Source: Lachnospiraceae bacterium (GTDB lineage: Bacteria > Bacillota > Clostridia > Lachnospirales > Lachnospiraceae). From it: 60,237 bases of DNA. Below, piece by piece: positions 43,757 to 51,862 of this stretch (position 1 is the stretch's first letter; the number at the start of each line of letters is the position of its first letter). The notes below the pieces were generated by a model. It was not told the DNA's origin. It made no database searches and was given only the letters and a program-made list of their open reading frames with translations. Both the position numbers and the translations under genes were made by a program. The DNA lies in NCBI GenBank assembly GCA_004556655.1, contig SFGF01000012.1, positions 1 through 60,237 of the forward strand. Reading direction: 5' to 3'.

Positions 43757-45649
43757 CTATTTTTCTTTCAGTATATAGGTCTGTTTTCTAAAATCAACCT
43801 TCACTTTTGTCCCATCAGAAAAAGTTGTTTCCTGTATCATGTAATCACCATCAATTATTTCATGACGCAGCATTTCGCACTTTGCCACTTTTTCATGCAA
43901 ATCTGATACCACTTTACATCGTTTTATCTGCTCTTCCAGAGTCATCTTCACCTGCTCATCAAATGCACCATCTGTATTAGGGTAAGCAGCATCACGAATC
44001 AGATATGGTGCACCTCCATTGAGCAGAGCATACAGCATATAGTCTTCCTCTTCACTTACTTTATCCATCATCCACGGTTCAATCACACAGTCATGATATA
44101 CGAGATTATATAAAGGTACCGGTATTCCTTCTTTCGGAGTTCCCGGCTGTTTCATCATAAAATCATAAGGCGCATAGTGACAGAAGACCAGGCTGGGGAC
44201 TGCCCAGTCACTCACTTCTTCTGAACTTGGTAAAATACCGCAAGAAAGCAGATACTCAAAACATTTACCCCGGAATTCATAGCATTCCCTACGCGTCATT
44301 CTATGTTCCGGGTGATCACATTCATCCCCTTCATTGCAAGTGAAAACATCCAGATATGCTCCATCCAGTTCAATTCCCTGTTTTTTAATTTCAGAAAAAT
44401 TTCTTCTCACATAGCCGGGAGCCTGTGTAGCACACAAATAAGACTGGGGGCCGCCTGCCCATCTCTGATGCTTTGGAATGGTTCCATCCGGGAGTCTGCA
44501 AGCGTAATTTTCATCAAAACTGGGAGCTGTCAGATAGTAATCCCTGTACTGGTCATGAATCCCAAATAAATATCCACATTCGTGCAGAGCATCTGACAAA
44601 GCCTTCATTCCTTCCCATCCACCGGCCTCTTTACATGCCGGAAGATAATCCGGATGGCGATTGTCATATCCTGGCTGTGCCCATCCATCAAGATGCAGAT
44701 ACAATTTTTCTACTCCCATTTCATGGAGAGTACGTATCTCTTTTTCTCTTTGCGCAAATGAAGTAAGATGATTATTCTTTTCCGGATTCTCAGGATCAAA
44801 GAAATCGGAATTTTTCTGTACCTGAGTTTTAATCCCCTTATGTACAAATGCACAGCCAATCAGCTGATCAACAGACGGATTTCGTGCTGCTTTCTCCGCA
44901 AGAGTCCTGAGCTTTCCCTGCTCATTCACATACTCCCTGTATATTTTACAAAGATCATTATAATCGCAATCAGATGCCAGCGTATATTTTACGATTCTCC
45001 GGTAATCCATTTTTCCCAGGCTCGGTTCAAAGTAAATCCCCACATGCGTATACGGACCGTCTGCCGGATGTTCTGCATAATAACCTGCGTTCCACGGGGT
45101 CACACAAATCGCTATATACCCTTCCCGATCTTTCACCTGACCAAACCAGGGCATATATCCACCTGCAGTTTCAAAAAGACCGTTAAAACCCACCGGAGCC
45201 AATTCGGTTTTCCAAGTATTCGGAATCAGAATTCCCTGTTGATGCGTAAGAAGAGTGTACCAACTGTCCTTCTTCTCATCAAATTCCATATCACCCGGCC
45301 AGAAAACCTTCTGTACATGAAGTCCTTCTTCCTGCAAAGGAACCCATTCAAAATAGATATCTCCGGTGCTTTCTTCGATCCAGATTAAAGTTTCGAAACT
45401 ATATGGGAACTTTTTTCCTTCTTTTTCGAATCCCTCAAATCGACTCCGGATTCCCTCACCAATTCCCATATGGTAATACTCATGAGAAATCATTACCGCG
45501 TCCTGAAAGAGAAACTCACCTTCCGAACATATAAGCCGCGGTTGAAAACCCTTGCGCCAAACCCATACAGTATTTTCTCTTTCCACGGATACTGCCAAAC
45601 TGGTCTCGTTCAATTTTACAATCGTTTCACATTTTTCAATTATTTTCAT
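43757..45649 (-). CDS. Glycosidase-like TIM-barrel protein (DUF5696-like)
   Basis: 630 aa. An N-terminal beta-rich domain (about 1-230) precedes a TIM-barrel-like region with LYLHLDGWAQPGYDNRHPDY, GYLFGIHDQYRDYY and a candidate catalytic Asp in LDGAYLDVFTCNEGDECDHPEHR. It resembles DUF5696 proteins, distantly related to GH101/GH129-type alpha-N-acetylgalactosaminidases. No signal peptide, so the substrate would be an imported oligosaccharide or glycopeptide. Pairing with a dipeptidase fits glycopeptide breakdown. The family assignment needs an HMM search. Confidence 0.65.
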   Translation of the reverse strand: MKIIEKCETIVKLNETSLAVSVERENTVWVWRKGFQPRLICSEGEFLFQDAVMISHEYYHMGIGEGIRSRFEGFEKEGKKFPYSFETLIWIEESTGDIYFEWVPLQEEGLHVQKVFWPGDMEFDEKKDSWYTLLTHQQGILIPNTWKTELAPVGFNGLFETAGGYMPWFGQVKDREGYIAICVTPWNAGYYAEHPADGPYTHVGIYFEPSLGKMDYRRIVKYTLASDCDYNDLCKIYREYVNEQGKLRTLAEKAARNPSVDQLIGCAFVHKGIKTQVQKNSDFFDPENPEKNNHLTSFAQREKEIRTLHEMGVEKLYLHLDGWAQPGYDNRHPDYLPACKEAGGWEGMKALSDALHECGYLFGIHDQYRDYYLTAPSFDENYACRLPDGTIPKHQRWAGGPQSYLCATQAPGYVRRNFSEIKKQGIELDGAYLDVFTCNEGDECDHPEHRMTRRECYEFRGKCFEYLLSCGILPSSEEVSDWAVPSLVFCHYAPYDFMMKQPGTPKEGIPVPLYNLVYHDCVIEPWMMDKVSEEEDYMLYALLNGGAPYLIRDAAYPNTDGAFDEQVKMTLEEQIKRCKVVSDLHEKVAKCEMLRHEIIDGDYMIQETTFSDGTKVKVDFRKQTYILKEK

Positions 45650-45692
45650 ATATAATCCTCACCAAATATCTTCGTCAAAACACTTTGTAAAT

Positions 45693-45733
45693 GAAAAGAA
45701 GACCTGTTAATTTACCTAACAAATCTTCTTTTC
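45693..45733. terminator. Possible terminator after the NADAR-family gene
   Basis: GAAAAGAAGA and TCTTCTTTTC form a 10-bp stem extended inward by TGTTA/TAACA. It lies between the NADAR-family gene and the glycosidase-like gene, both minus strand. No clear T-run, so it may be a leader hairpin instead. Confidence 0.4.
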
Positions 45734-45840
45734 CATCATTTTTCTACAACCATATTACCGCTCTACATGGAATCTGTCAAATATTCCCGGATGTTTTATA
45801 CCTATATAATGTACGATTGACAATATTTAAATTGTCGTCA

Positions 45841-46491
45841 CTATTTTTCACCTTTAATGATTCTATAAAAAGTATCAAACTCCCGACACTGCTCCAATTT
45901 ACCTTGTCTGGACAATGCAATAAATAAAGCAGCCGCCTTCGCCTGACAGTTGATACTCTTCGCCGGATTAAACTCTATATCCGTAAATACATCATAATTT
46001 ACTATCTCTGCTGCTAGTAATGGATTTTCCAACACTGCATTGATGTAAATCCAATCATAAAATGCCGTCTGCGGGTTAAGCGGCATTTCCTTGCCATCAA
46101 AGAAAAAGTTCTTTAACATACCACTGGTTTTCAAACGCGGATCCCGTTTCGCATCTCTGGGTGATACACAGTAAAGATCTGTATAAGGGCCTCCGGCAGC
46201 AAATACTTTTCCTCCCTGAAAAACACATTCAACCGGAATGCTGGCTTCCAGCTCAGGAACATATTTCTTCAAATTGAAGGCACTTAACTTTATTCCCAAT
46301 TCTTGTAACGATTTCGATGAAATCTCCAGAACTTTACTTTCCGGGAATCGTCTGTGATATGCCGCATGAAGTGCTGTAATATTTTTTTGCTTTTGTGAAA
46401 CAGCGAATCCACCACTCCAGGTGAAATCGGGCGAATAAGCCTTCACAAAAGGTGCTCGGACATCAGGTACATAAACAGGTCTGGTAGCCAT
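45841..46491 (-). CDS. NADAR-domain protein, DarT1-associated antitoxin type
   Basis: 216 aa. The opening MATRPVYVPD and the block FTWSGGFAVSQKQKNITALH, then VLEISSKSLQELGIKLSAFNL, match the family annotated as DarT1-associated NADAR antitoxins (formerly DUF6977). Family knowledge: these remove ADP-ribose added to DNA by DarT toxins and can guard against phage- or toxin-derived ADP-ribosylation. AAGGAGGAATGATT precedes the chosen ATG. No DarT-like gene lies next to it, so it is an orphan here. Confidence 0.75.
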   Translation of the reverse strand: MATRPVYVPDVRAPFVKAYSPDFTWSGGFAVSQKQKNITALHAAYHRRFPESKVLEISSKSLQELGIKLSAFNLKKYVPELEASIPVECVFQGGKVFAAGGPYTDLYCVSPRDAKRDPRLKTSGMLKNFFFDGKEMPLNPQTAFYDWIYINAVLENPLLAAEIVNYDVFTDIEFNPAKSINCQAKAAALFIALSRQGKLEQCREFDTFYRIIKGEK

Positions 46492-46652
46492 AATCATTCC
46501 TCCTTTACTTAAACCAATTCAATAGTATTTTCCCTCATTTAGAGCGAAAGGAATTTCATTCTATCACTTAGCACTCATCCAGTCAACTATTTTTTTCCTT
46601 TGATTAGTCACCAAACCTTTCAAAAATTTATACTATCATTACTAGAAAAAAG

Positions 46653-46679
46653 CCCGGTAGAGTAAAAATACTCTCCGGG
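46653..46679. terminator. Terminator-like hairpin in 46.5-47.1 kb gap
   Basis: CCCGG-T-AGAGTA and TACTCT-CCGGG pair around AAAA, followed by TTTT on the plus strand and preceded by AAAAAA. It may end a transcript on either strand. Confidence 0.65.
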
Positions 46680-46680
46680 T

Positions 46681-47027
46681 TTTCATAGTCGATGATTCTT
46701 TCTGCGGAAGGAAGATTCTGGAAACGATTTCTCCTTCGATAACACCAGTCTTTGACTCTGAGACAACGAAGTGCTACAAAGATAAATGCCTCTGCGCCTG
46801 TCTGAATACCATATCCAAGAAGAGAGGTCCTACTATTTTCGCTACTGACAAATATCTGCCACTCCTGATTTTACCGTAGAATCTGAAAACTGAAATCCTC
46901 CACCCACGCCGTTAAGATTGAGATACATATGGTCCAGCTCATTCTCATTCACAATCCCTGCCATATTCGCCTGTATACTCTCGCCCGGCTTCGCCCAATA
47001 AATAAGCAAAAATAAACCCAGGAGCAA
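46681..47027 (-). pseudogene. Possible decayed coding sequence, unrecognised
   Basis: A 596-nt gap between the NADAR gene and tuf. Minus-strand frames give MLLGLFLLIYWAKPGES and onward to SGVADICQ (46842-47027), then in another frame GYGIQTGAEAFIFVALRCLRV and NRFQNLPSAERIIDYE. No good ribosome-binding site and no family recognised. It may be a frameshifted remnant or chance. Confidence 0.25.
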
Positions 47028-47046
47028 GCAAGCTTGCTTCTGGGTT
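47015..47046 (-). terminator. tuf terminator
   Basis: AACCCAG-A-AGCAAGC and GCTTGCT-C-CTGGGTT pair on the minus strand around TT, followed by TATTTTTG, about 40 nt after the tuf stop. Confidence 0.85.
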
Positions 47047-47087
47047 ATATTTTTACTTATTTGCTCGGCTCATTGCCATCGCGTAGA

Positions 47088-48275
47088 TTACTCGATAACG
47101 GAAGCAACACGGCCTGATCCAACAGTACGTCCACCTTCACGGATAGCGAATGTAAGACCCTGCTCCATAGCGATCGGATGGATCAGTTCGATTGTCATTT
47201 CTACGTTATCACCAGGCATACACATCTCTGTTCCTTCTGGCAGAGAAATAACACCTGTTACGTCTGTTGTTCTGAAGTAGAACTGAGGACGATAGTTATT
47301 GAAGAAAGGTGTATGACGTCCACCTTCATCTTTTGTCAGAACGTAGACCTGAGCTGTGAATTTTTTGTGGCATGTTACAGAACCTGGTTTAGCCAGAACC
47401 TGTCCACGAACGATTTCTGTTCTCTGAACACCACGAAGCAGAGCACCGATGTTATCACCAGCCTGAGCTTCATCCAGCAGTTTACGGAACATTTCGATAC
47501 CAGTTACAACTGTTTTTCTCTTCTCTTCTTTAACACCAAGGATTTCAACCTCGTCGTTCAGATGCAGAACACCACGCTCTACTCTACCTGTTGCAACAGT
47601 ACCACGACCAGTGATTGTGAATACGTCCTCTACAGGCATCAGGAACGGTTTGTCAGTGTCACGCTGTGGATCCGGAATATATTCATCAACAGTTGACATC
47701 AGTTCCATAATCTTATCTCCCCATTCGCTGCTCGGATCTTCCAGAGCTTTCAGAGCGGAACCCTGAACGATTGGGCAATCTGTGAACTCATACTCTTCCA
47801 GAACTTCAGTGATTTCCATCTCTACCAGTTCAAGAAGCTCTTCGTCATCAACCATATCACATTTGTTCATAAATACAACGATGTAAGGTACACCTACCTG
47901 ACGGGACAGAAGGATGTGCTCTTTTGTCTGAGCCATAACACCATCAGTTGCAGCTACAACCAGGATAGCGCCGTCCATCTGTGCAGCACCAGTAATCATG
48001 TTCTTAACGTAGTCAGCATGACCTGGGCAGTCAACGTGTGCATAATGACGATGCTCTGTCTCATACTCAACGTGTGCTGTAGAAATTGTGATACCACGTT
48101 CTCTTTCTTCTGGAGCTTTATCGATATTCTCGAAATCAGTTGCTGTGTTACCAGCTACTCTCTCAGAAAGTACTTTTGTAATAGCTGCTGTCAGAGTTGT
48201 TTTACCATGGTCAACGTGTCCAATGGTACCAATGTTACAATGCGGTTTGGTTCTTTCAAATTTAGCTTTAGCCAT
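47088..48275 (-). CDS. tuf: Elongation factor Tu
   Basis: 395 aa EF-Tu: G1 GHVDHGKTT, G2 RGITIS, G3 DCPGHADY, G4 NKCDM and G5 GSALK all present; kirromycin-site and C-terminal domains look normal. It carries aminoacyl-tRNA to the ribosome. The start MAKAKFERTKPH follows AAGGAGGAC. It has its own promoter (48347-48375) and terminator (47015-47046), so it can be expressed apart from fusA. Confidence 0.98.
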   Translation of the reverse strand: MAKAKFERTKPHCNIGTIGHVDHGKTTLTAAITKVLSERVAGNTATDFENIDKAPEERERGITISTAHVEYETEHRHYAHVDCPGHADYVKNMITGAAQMDGAILVVAATDGVMAQTKEHILLSRQVGVPYIVVFMNKCDMVDDEELLELVEMEITEVLEEYEFTDCPIVQGSALKALEDPSSEWGDKIMELMSTVDEYIPDPQRDTDKPFLMPVEDVFTITGRGTVATGRVERGVLHLNDEVEILGVKEEKRKTVVTGIEMFRKLLDEAQAGDNIGALLRGVQRTEIVRGQVLAKPGSVTCHKKFTAQVYVLTKDEGGRHTPFFNNYRPQFYFRTTDVTGVISLPEGTEMCMPGDNVEMTIELIHPIAMEQGLTFAIREGGRTVGSGRVASVIE

Positions 48276-48346
48276 TATAAATGTCCTCCTTAAAACTTTA
48301 CGCCTATCGGGCATAATTAACTATTTATTGAGACTTGCTACCCTTG

Positions 48347-48375
48347 ATTATATTGCAAATCAAGGATATTTGCAA
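48347..48375 (-). promoter_or_regulatory. tuf promoter
   Basis: TTGCAA (48370-48375), 17-nt spacer, TATAAT (48347-48352) on the minus strand in the fusA-tuf gap. Start expected about 60-70 nt before the tuf ATG. Confidence 0.8.
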
Positions 48376-48445
48376 GTCATATTTTACTATTTCCAGCCTG
48401 TTTGGCTGTTAAACAATCACTGTTCCTTATTTCATCTGCAAACTA

Positions 48446-50563
48446 TTATTTGCCCTTGCTGGACAGAACTTTTTCCTGTACAGACTTCGGAACTGGCTCA
48501 TATCTGTCGAAGAACATGGAGTAGTTACCACGTCCCTGAGTTCTGGAACGCAGGTCTGTTGCGTATCCGAACATTTCAGCCAGCGGAACATATCCACGAA
48601 TCATCTTTCCTCCGCCGATATCTTCCATACCTTCGATACGACCACGACGGGAGTTGATATCACCGATAACATCACCCATGTAATCTTCCGGAGTGGAAAC
48701 TTCCACTTTCATGATTGGCTCCAACAGTACCGGAGATGCTTTCTGCATAGCATCTTTGAATGCCATGGATCCGGCAATATGGAATGCCATCTCAGAAGAG
48801 TCGACCTCATGGTAAGAACCATCGTATACATTTGCATGTACACCTACTACAGGGAATCCGCCCAGAATACCGGACTTCATAGCCTCTTCGATACCTTCAC
48901 CGACTGCCGGGATGTATTCCTTCGGAATAGCACCACCAACAACGGTAGATTCGAACTTGTAGGTTTCCTCTGCATTTGCATCCATTGGAGCAAATTTAAC
49001 TTTACAGTGACCATACTGTCCACGACCACCGGACTGTTTTGCATATTTATGTTCTACATCAACAGCTTTCGTGATTGTCTCTTTGTATGCTACCTGAGGA
49101 GCACCAACGTTAGCTTCTACTTTGAACTCACGAAGCAGACGGTCAACGATGATATCCAGATGCAGCTCACCCATACCGGCAATGATTGTCTGACCAGTTT
49201 CCTGATTTGTATGAGCACGGAAAGTGGGATCCTCTTCTGCAAGTTTTGCAAGAGCTTCACCAAGTTTACCCTGACCTGCTTTTGTCTTAGGCTCGATAGC
49301 CAGCTCGATAACAGGTTCCGGGAACTCCATGGACTCCAGAATTACCGGATGCTGTTCGTCACAGATGGTATCACCTGTAGTACTGAACTTGAATCCGATC
49401 GCTGCTGCGATATCTCCGGAGTAAACTTTATCAAGCTCCTGACGTTTGTTGGCATGCATCTGCAGGATACGTCCAACACGTTCTTTTTTGCCTTTTGTAG
49501 CATTTAATACATAAGAACCGGAATTCATGGTTCCTGAATATACACGGAAGTATGCCAGTTTACCAACGAACGGGTCTGTCATAATCTTAAATACCAAAGC
49601 GGAGAATGGTTCTTCGTCGGATGAATGACGAACTACTTCATTTCCATCCATATCGGTACCATCGATTGGCGGGATGTCTGTAGGAGCAGGCATATATTCC
49701 AGAACTGCATCCAACAGTTTCTGAACACCTTTGTTTCTGTAAGCAGAACCACAGCAAACCGGAATAGCTGCACACTCGCAGGTTCCTTTTCTAAGTGCTG
49801 CTTTCAGTGCTTCAACAGATGGTTCTTCACCTTCCAGGTACTCCATCATCAGATCATCATCCAGTTCGCAGATTTTTTCAATCAGTTCTGTACGATACAG
49901 TTCTGCATCATCCTGCATATCTTCCGGAATATCTGTGATAGTAATATCTTCTCCCTTATCATCGTTATAGATGTAAGCTTTCATCTCAAAAAGATCGATG
50001 ATTCCTTTGAACTCATCTTCTTTGCCGATTGGCAGCTGAAGACAAATTGCATTTTTTCCTAATCTTGTTTTAATCTGTTCTACTGCATTGTAGAAATCCG
50101 CACCCAGGATATCCATCTTGTTGATGAATGCCATACGCGGTACATTATAGGTATCAGCCTGACGCCATACATTTTCTGACTGAGGCTCAACACCACCTTT
50201 AGCACAGAACACACCAACAGCGCCGTCCAGTACACGCAGGGAACGTTCTACTTCTACAGTAAAGTCAACGTGACCTGGAGTATCAATAATATTAATACGA
50301 TGCTCCAGAGCACCTGCTTTTGGTTTAGCCTGCTCTTCCAATGTCCAGTGACATGTGGTAGCTGCGGAAGTAATTGTGATACCTCTCTCCTGTTCCTGCT
50401 CCATCCAGTCCATAGTAGCAGTACCTTCATGTGTATCTCCAATTTTATAGTTTACACCGGTGTAGTATAAGATACGCTCTGTCAGAGTGGTCTTACCAGC
50501 ATCGATATGCGCCATAATACCAATATTTCTGGTTCTCTCTAATGGATATTCTCTTCCAGCCAA
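48446..50563 (-). CDS. fusA: Elongation factor G
   Basis: 705 aa: G1 AHIDAGKTT, G3 DTPGHVDF and G4 NKMD, with all five EF-G domains by length. It drives translocation on the ribosome. The start codon is TTG with AAAGGAGG 8 nt upstream. Third gene of rpsL-rpsG-fusA, starting 14 nt after the rpsG stop. No anomalies. Confidence 0.98.
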   Translation of the reverse strand: MAGREYPLERTRNIGIMAHIDAGKTTLTERILYYTGVNYKIGDTHEGTATMDWMEQEQERGITITSAATTCHWTLEEQAKPKAGALEHRINIIDTPGHVDFTVEVERSLRVLDGAVGVFCAKGGVEPQSENVWRQADTYNVPRMAFINKMDILGADFYNAVEQIKTRLGKNAICLQLPIGKEDEFKGIIDLFEMKAYIYNDDKGEDITITDIPEDMQDDAELYRTELIEKICELDDDLMMEYLEGEEPSVEALKAALRKGTCECAAIPVCCGSAYRNKGVQKLLDAVLEYMPAPTDIPPIDGTDMDGNEVVRHSSDEEPFSALVFKIMTDPFVGKLAYFRVYSGTMNSGSYVLNATKGKKERVGRILQMHANKRQELDKVYSGDIAAAIGFKFSTTGDTICDEQHPVILESMEFPEPVIELAIEPKTKAGQGKLGEALAKLAEEDPTFRAHTNQETGQTIIAGMGELHLDIIVDRLLREFKVEANVGAPQVAYKETITKAVDVEHKYAKQSGGRGQYGHCKVKFAPMDANAEETYKFESTVVGGAIPKEYIPAVGEGIEEAMKSGILGGFPVVGVHANVYDGSYHEVDSSEMAFHIAGSMAFKDAMQKASPVLLEPIMKVEVSTPEDYMGDVIGDINSRRGRIEGMEDIGGGKMIRGYVPLAEMFGYATDLRSRTQGRGNYSMFFDRYEPVPKSVQEKVLSSKGK

Positions 50564-50577
50564 TTGGATTTCCTCCT

Positions 50578-51048
50578 TTAGAATCTGTAATGAGCAAATG
50601 CCTTATTAGCTTCTGCCATTTTATGCATGTCTTCTTTTCTTTTTACAGATGCACCGGTGTTGTTCATAGCATCCAGAAGCTCATTAGCCAGTCTGTCTTC
50701 CATGGTCTTCTCGCCTCTCTTACGTGAGAACATTGTCAACCAACGAAGAGCCAGAGCCTGACGTCTTTCCGGACGAACCTCAATCGGTACCTGGTAGGTA
50801 GCTCCACCGATACGTCTTGCCTTTACTTCCAGTACAGGCATAATGTTATTCATAGCTTCTTCAAAAACTTCAATAGCCGGTTTCCCGGATTTTTCTTCTA
50901 CTTTAGCGAAAGCGCCGTATACGATCTTCTGTGCTACACCTTTCTTACCGTCTAACATGATGTTATTGATAAGTTTGGTAACCACTTTGTTATTGTATAA
51001 CGGATCCGCTAACACGTCTCTTTTCTGAGTATGTCCTTTACGTGGCAC
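50578..51048 (-). CDS. rpsG: 30S ribosomal protein S7
   Basis: 156 aa, the usual S7 length if read from GTG as MPRKGHTQKRDVLADPLYNN. AAGGAGGG lies 8 nt before that GTG, and an upstream in-frame ATG would add seven residues foreign to the family. It binds 16S rRNA and nucleates head assembly. The 176-nt spacer to rpsL upstream holds no gene. Confidence 0.97.
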   Translation of the reverse strand: MPRKGHTQKRDVLADPLYNNKVVTKLINNIMLDGKKGVAQKIVYGAFAKVEEKSGKPAIEVFEEAMNNIMPVLEVKARRIGGATYQVPIEVRPERRQALALRWLTMFSRKRGEKTMEDRLANELLDAMNNTGASVKRKEDMHKMAEANKAFAHYRF

Positions 51049-51224
51049 GTTACTTCCCTCCTTAATCAATAGATTATCTCTTAGGTACTCACATGACAGA
51101 CTGAGCAGTTAAACAGTTCTGTCGACTATGTGTTCGCACTGGTAAATTCCTCTATATGACCCGCAACCATCAGGGTATAAATGGAATGACCGTACATAGT
51201 ATTGTGATGTTAGTTTAATTTTTC

Positions 51225-51638
51225 TTACTTCTTAGGTCTCTTTGCTCCGTATTTGGAACGAGCCTGTCTTCTATTAGCAACACCTGCGGTATCAAGTGTA
51301 CCTCTGATGATATGGTATCTTGTACCTGGCAAGTCTCTAACACGGCCACCACGGATCAGAACAACGCTATGCTCCTGAAGATTATGACCTTCTCCTGGAA
51401 TGTAGCTTGTTACTTCAATACCGTTGGAAAGACGAACTCTGGCGATTTTACGAAGAGCTGAGTTAGGTTTCTTAGGTGTAGCAGTCTTAACAGCTGTACA
51501 CACACCTCTCTTCTGTGGTGAAGACATATCGCTGGATTTCTTTCTTAAAGAGTTAAAGCTTTTCTGCAGAGCAGGAGCGGTAGATTTCTTAACAGAAGTC
51601 TGACGTCCTTTTCTTACTAACTGGTTAAATGTTGGCAT
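51225..51638 (-). CDS. rpsL: 30S ribosomal protein S12
   Basis: 137 aa: MPTFNQLVRKGR at the start, PKKPNSALRKIARVRLSNG and GGRVRDLPG around the decoding-site loops. The Lys residues linked to streptomycin resistance when mutated are wild-type. ACAGGAGGTG precedes the ATG. First gene of rpsL-rpsG-fusA. Confidence 0.98.
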   Translation of the reverse strand: MPTFNQLVRKGRQTSVKKSTAPALQKSFNSLRKKSSDMSSPQKRGVCTAVKTATPKKPNSALRKIARVRLSNGIEVTSYIPGEGHNLQEHSVVLIRGGRVRDLPGTRYHIIRGTLDTAGVANRRQARSKYGAKRPKK

Positions 51639-51750
51639 TCCATTTCACCTCCTGTAATTTTTTCCTTTGCTTAGTTCTGTGGTTGCTATTACATTCAAAT
51701 TAATAAATATTCGCGCATAAAAATAACTGCATTCTCATGCACGCTCGTCT

Positions 51751-51779
51751 ATTATATCCTCGAAAAAAAGAAAAGTCAA
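51751..51779 (-). promoter_or_regulatory. rpsL-operon promoter overlapping the rpoC terminator
   Basis: TTGACT (51774-51779), 17-nt spacer, TATAAT (51751-51756) on the minus strand. The -35 hexamer lies within the 3' arm of the rpoC terminator, and the terminator's T-run forms the spacer. Confidence 0.85.
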
Positions 51780-51820
51780 GGGAAAAACTTTATTTTTTCA
51801 GAGTTTTACCTTGACTTTTC
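51770..51820 (-). terminator. rpoC terminator
   Basis: GAAAAGTCAAGG and CCTTGACTTTTC form a 12-bp stem, with partial inner pairing (AAAACTCT region), followed on the minus strand by TTTTTTTC. It lies about 45 nt after the rpoC stop. Confidence 0.88.
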
Positions 51821-51862
51821 GTATTTTTTACTATCAGTCATTCATATGACTATCGATATTCA

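Noticed and set aside
49625..50062. Plus-strand frame opposite fusA
   Set aside because: Shadow of a highly conserved gene.
51049..51224. Extra small gene between rpsL and rpsG
   Set aside because: No frame with a ribosome-binding site; probably leader or spacer sequence of the str operon.
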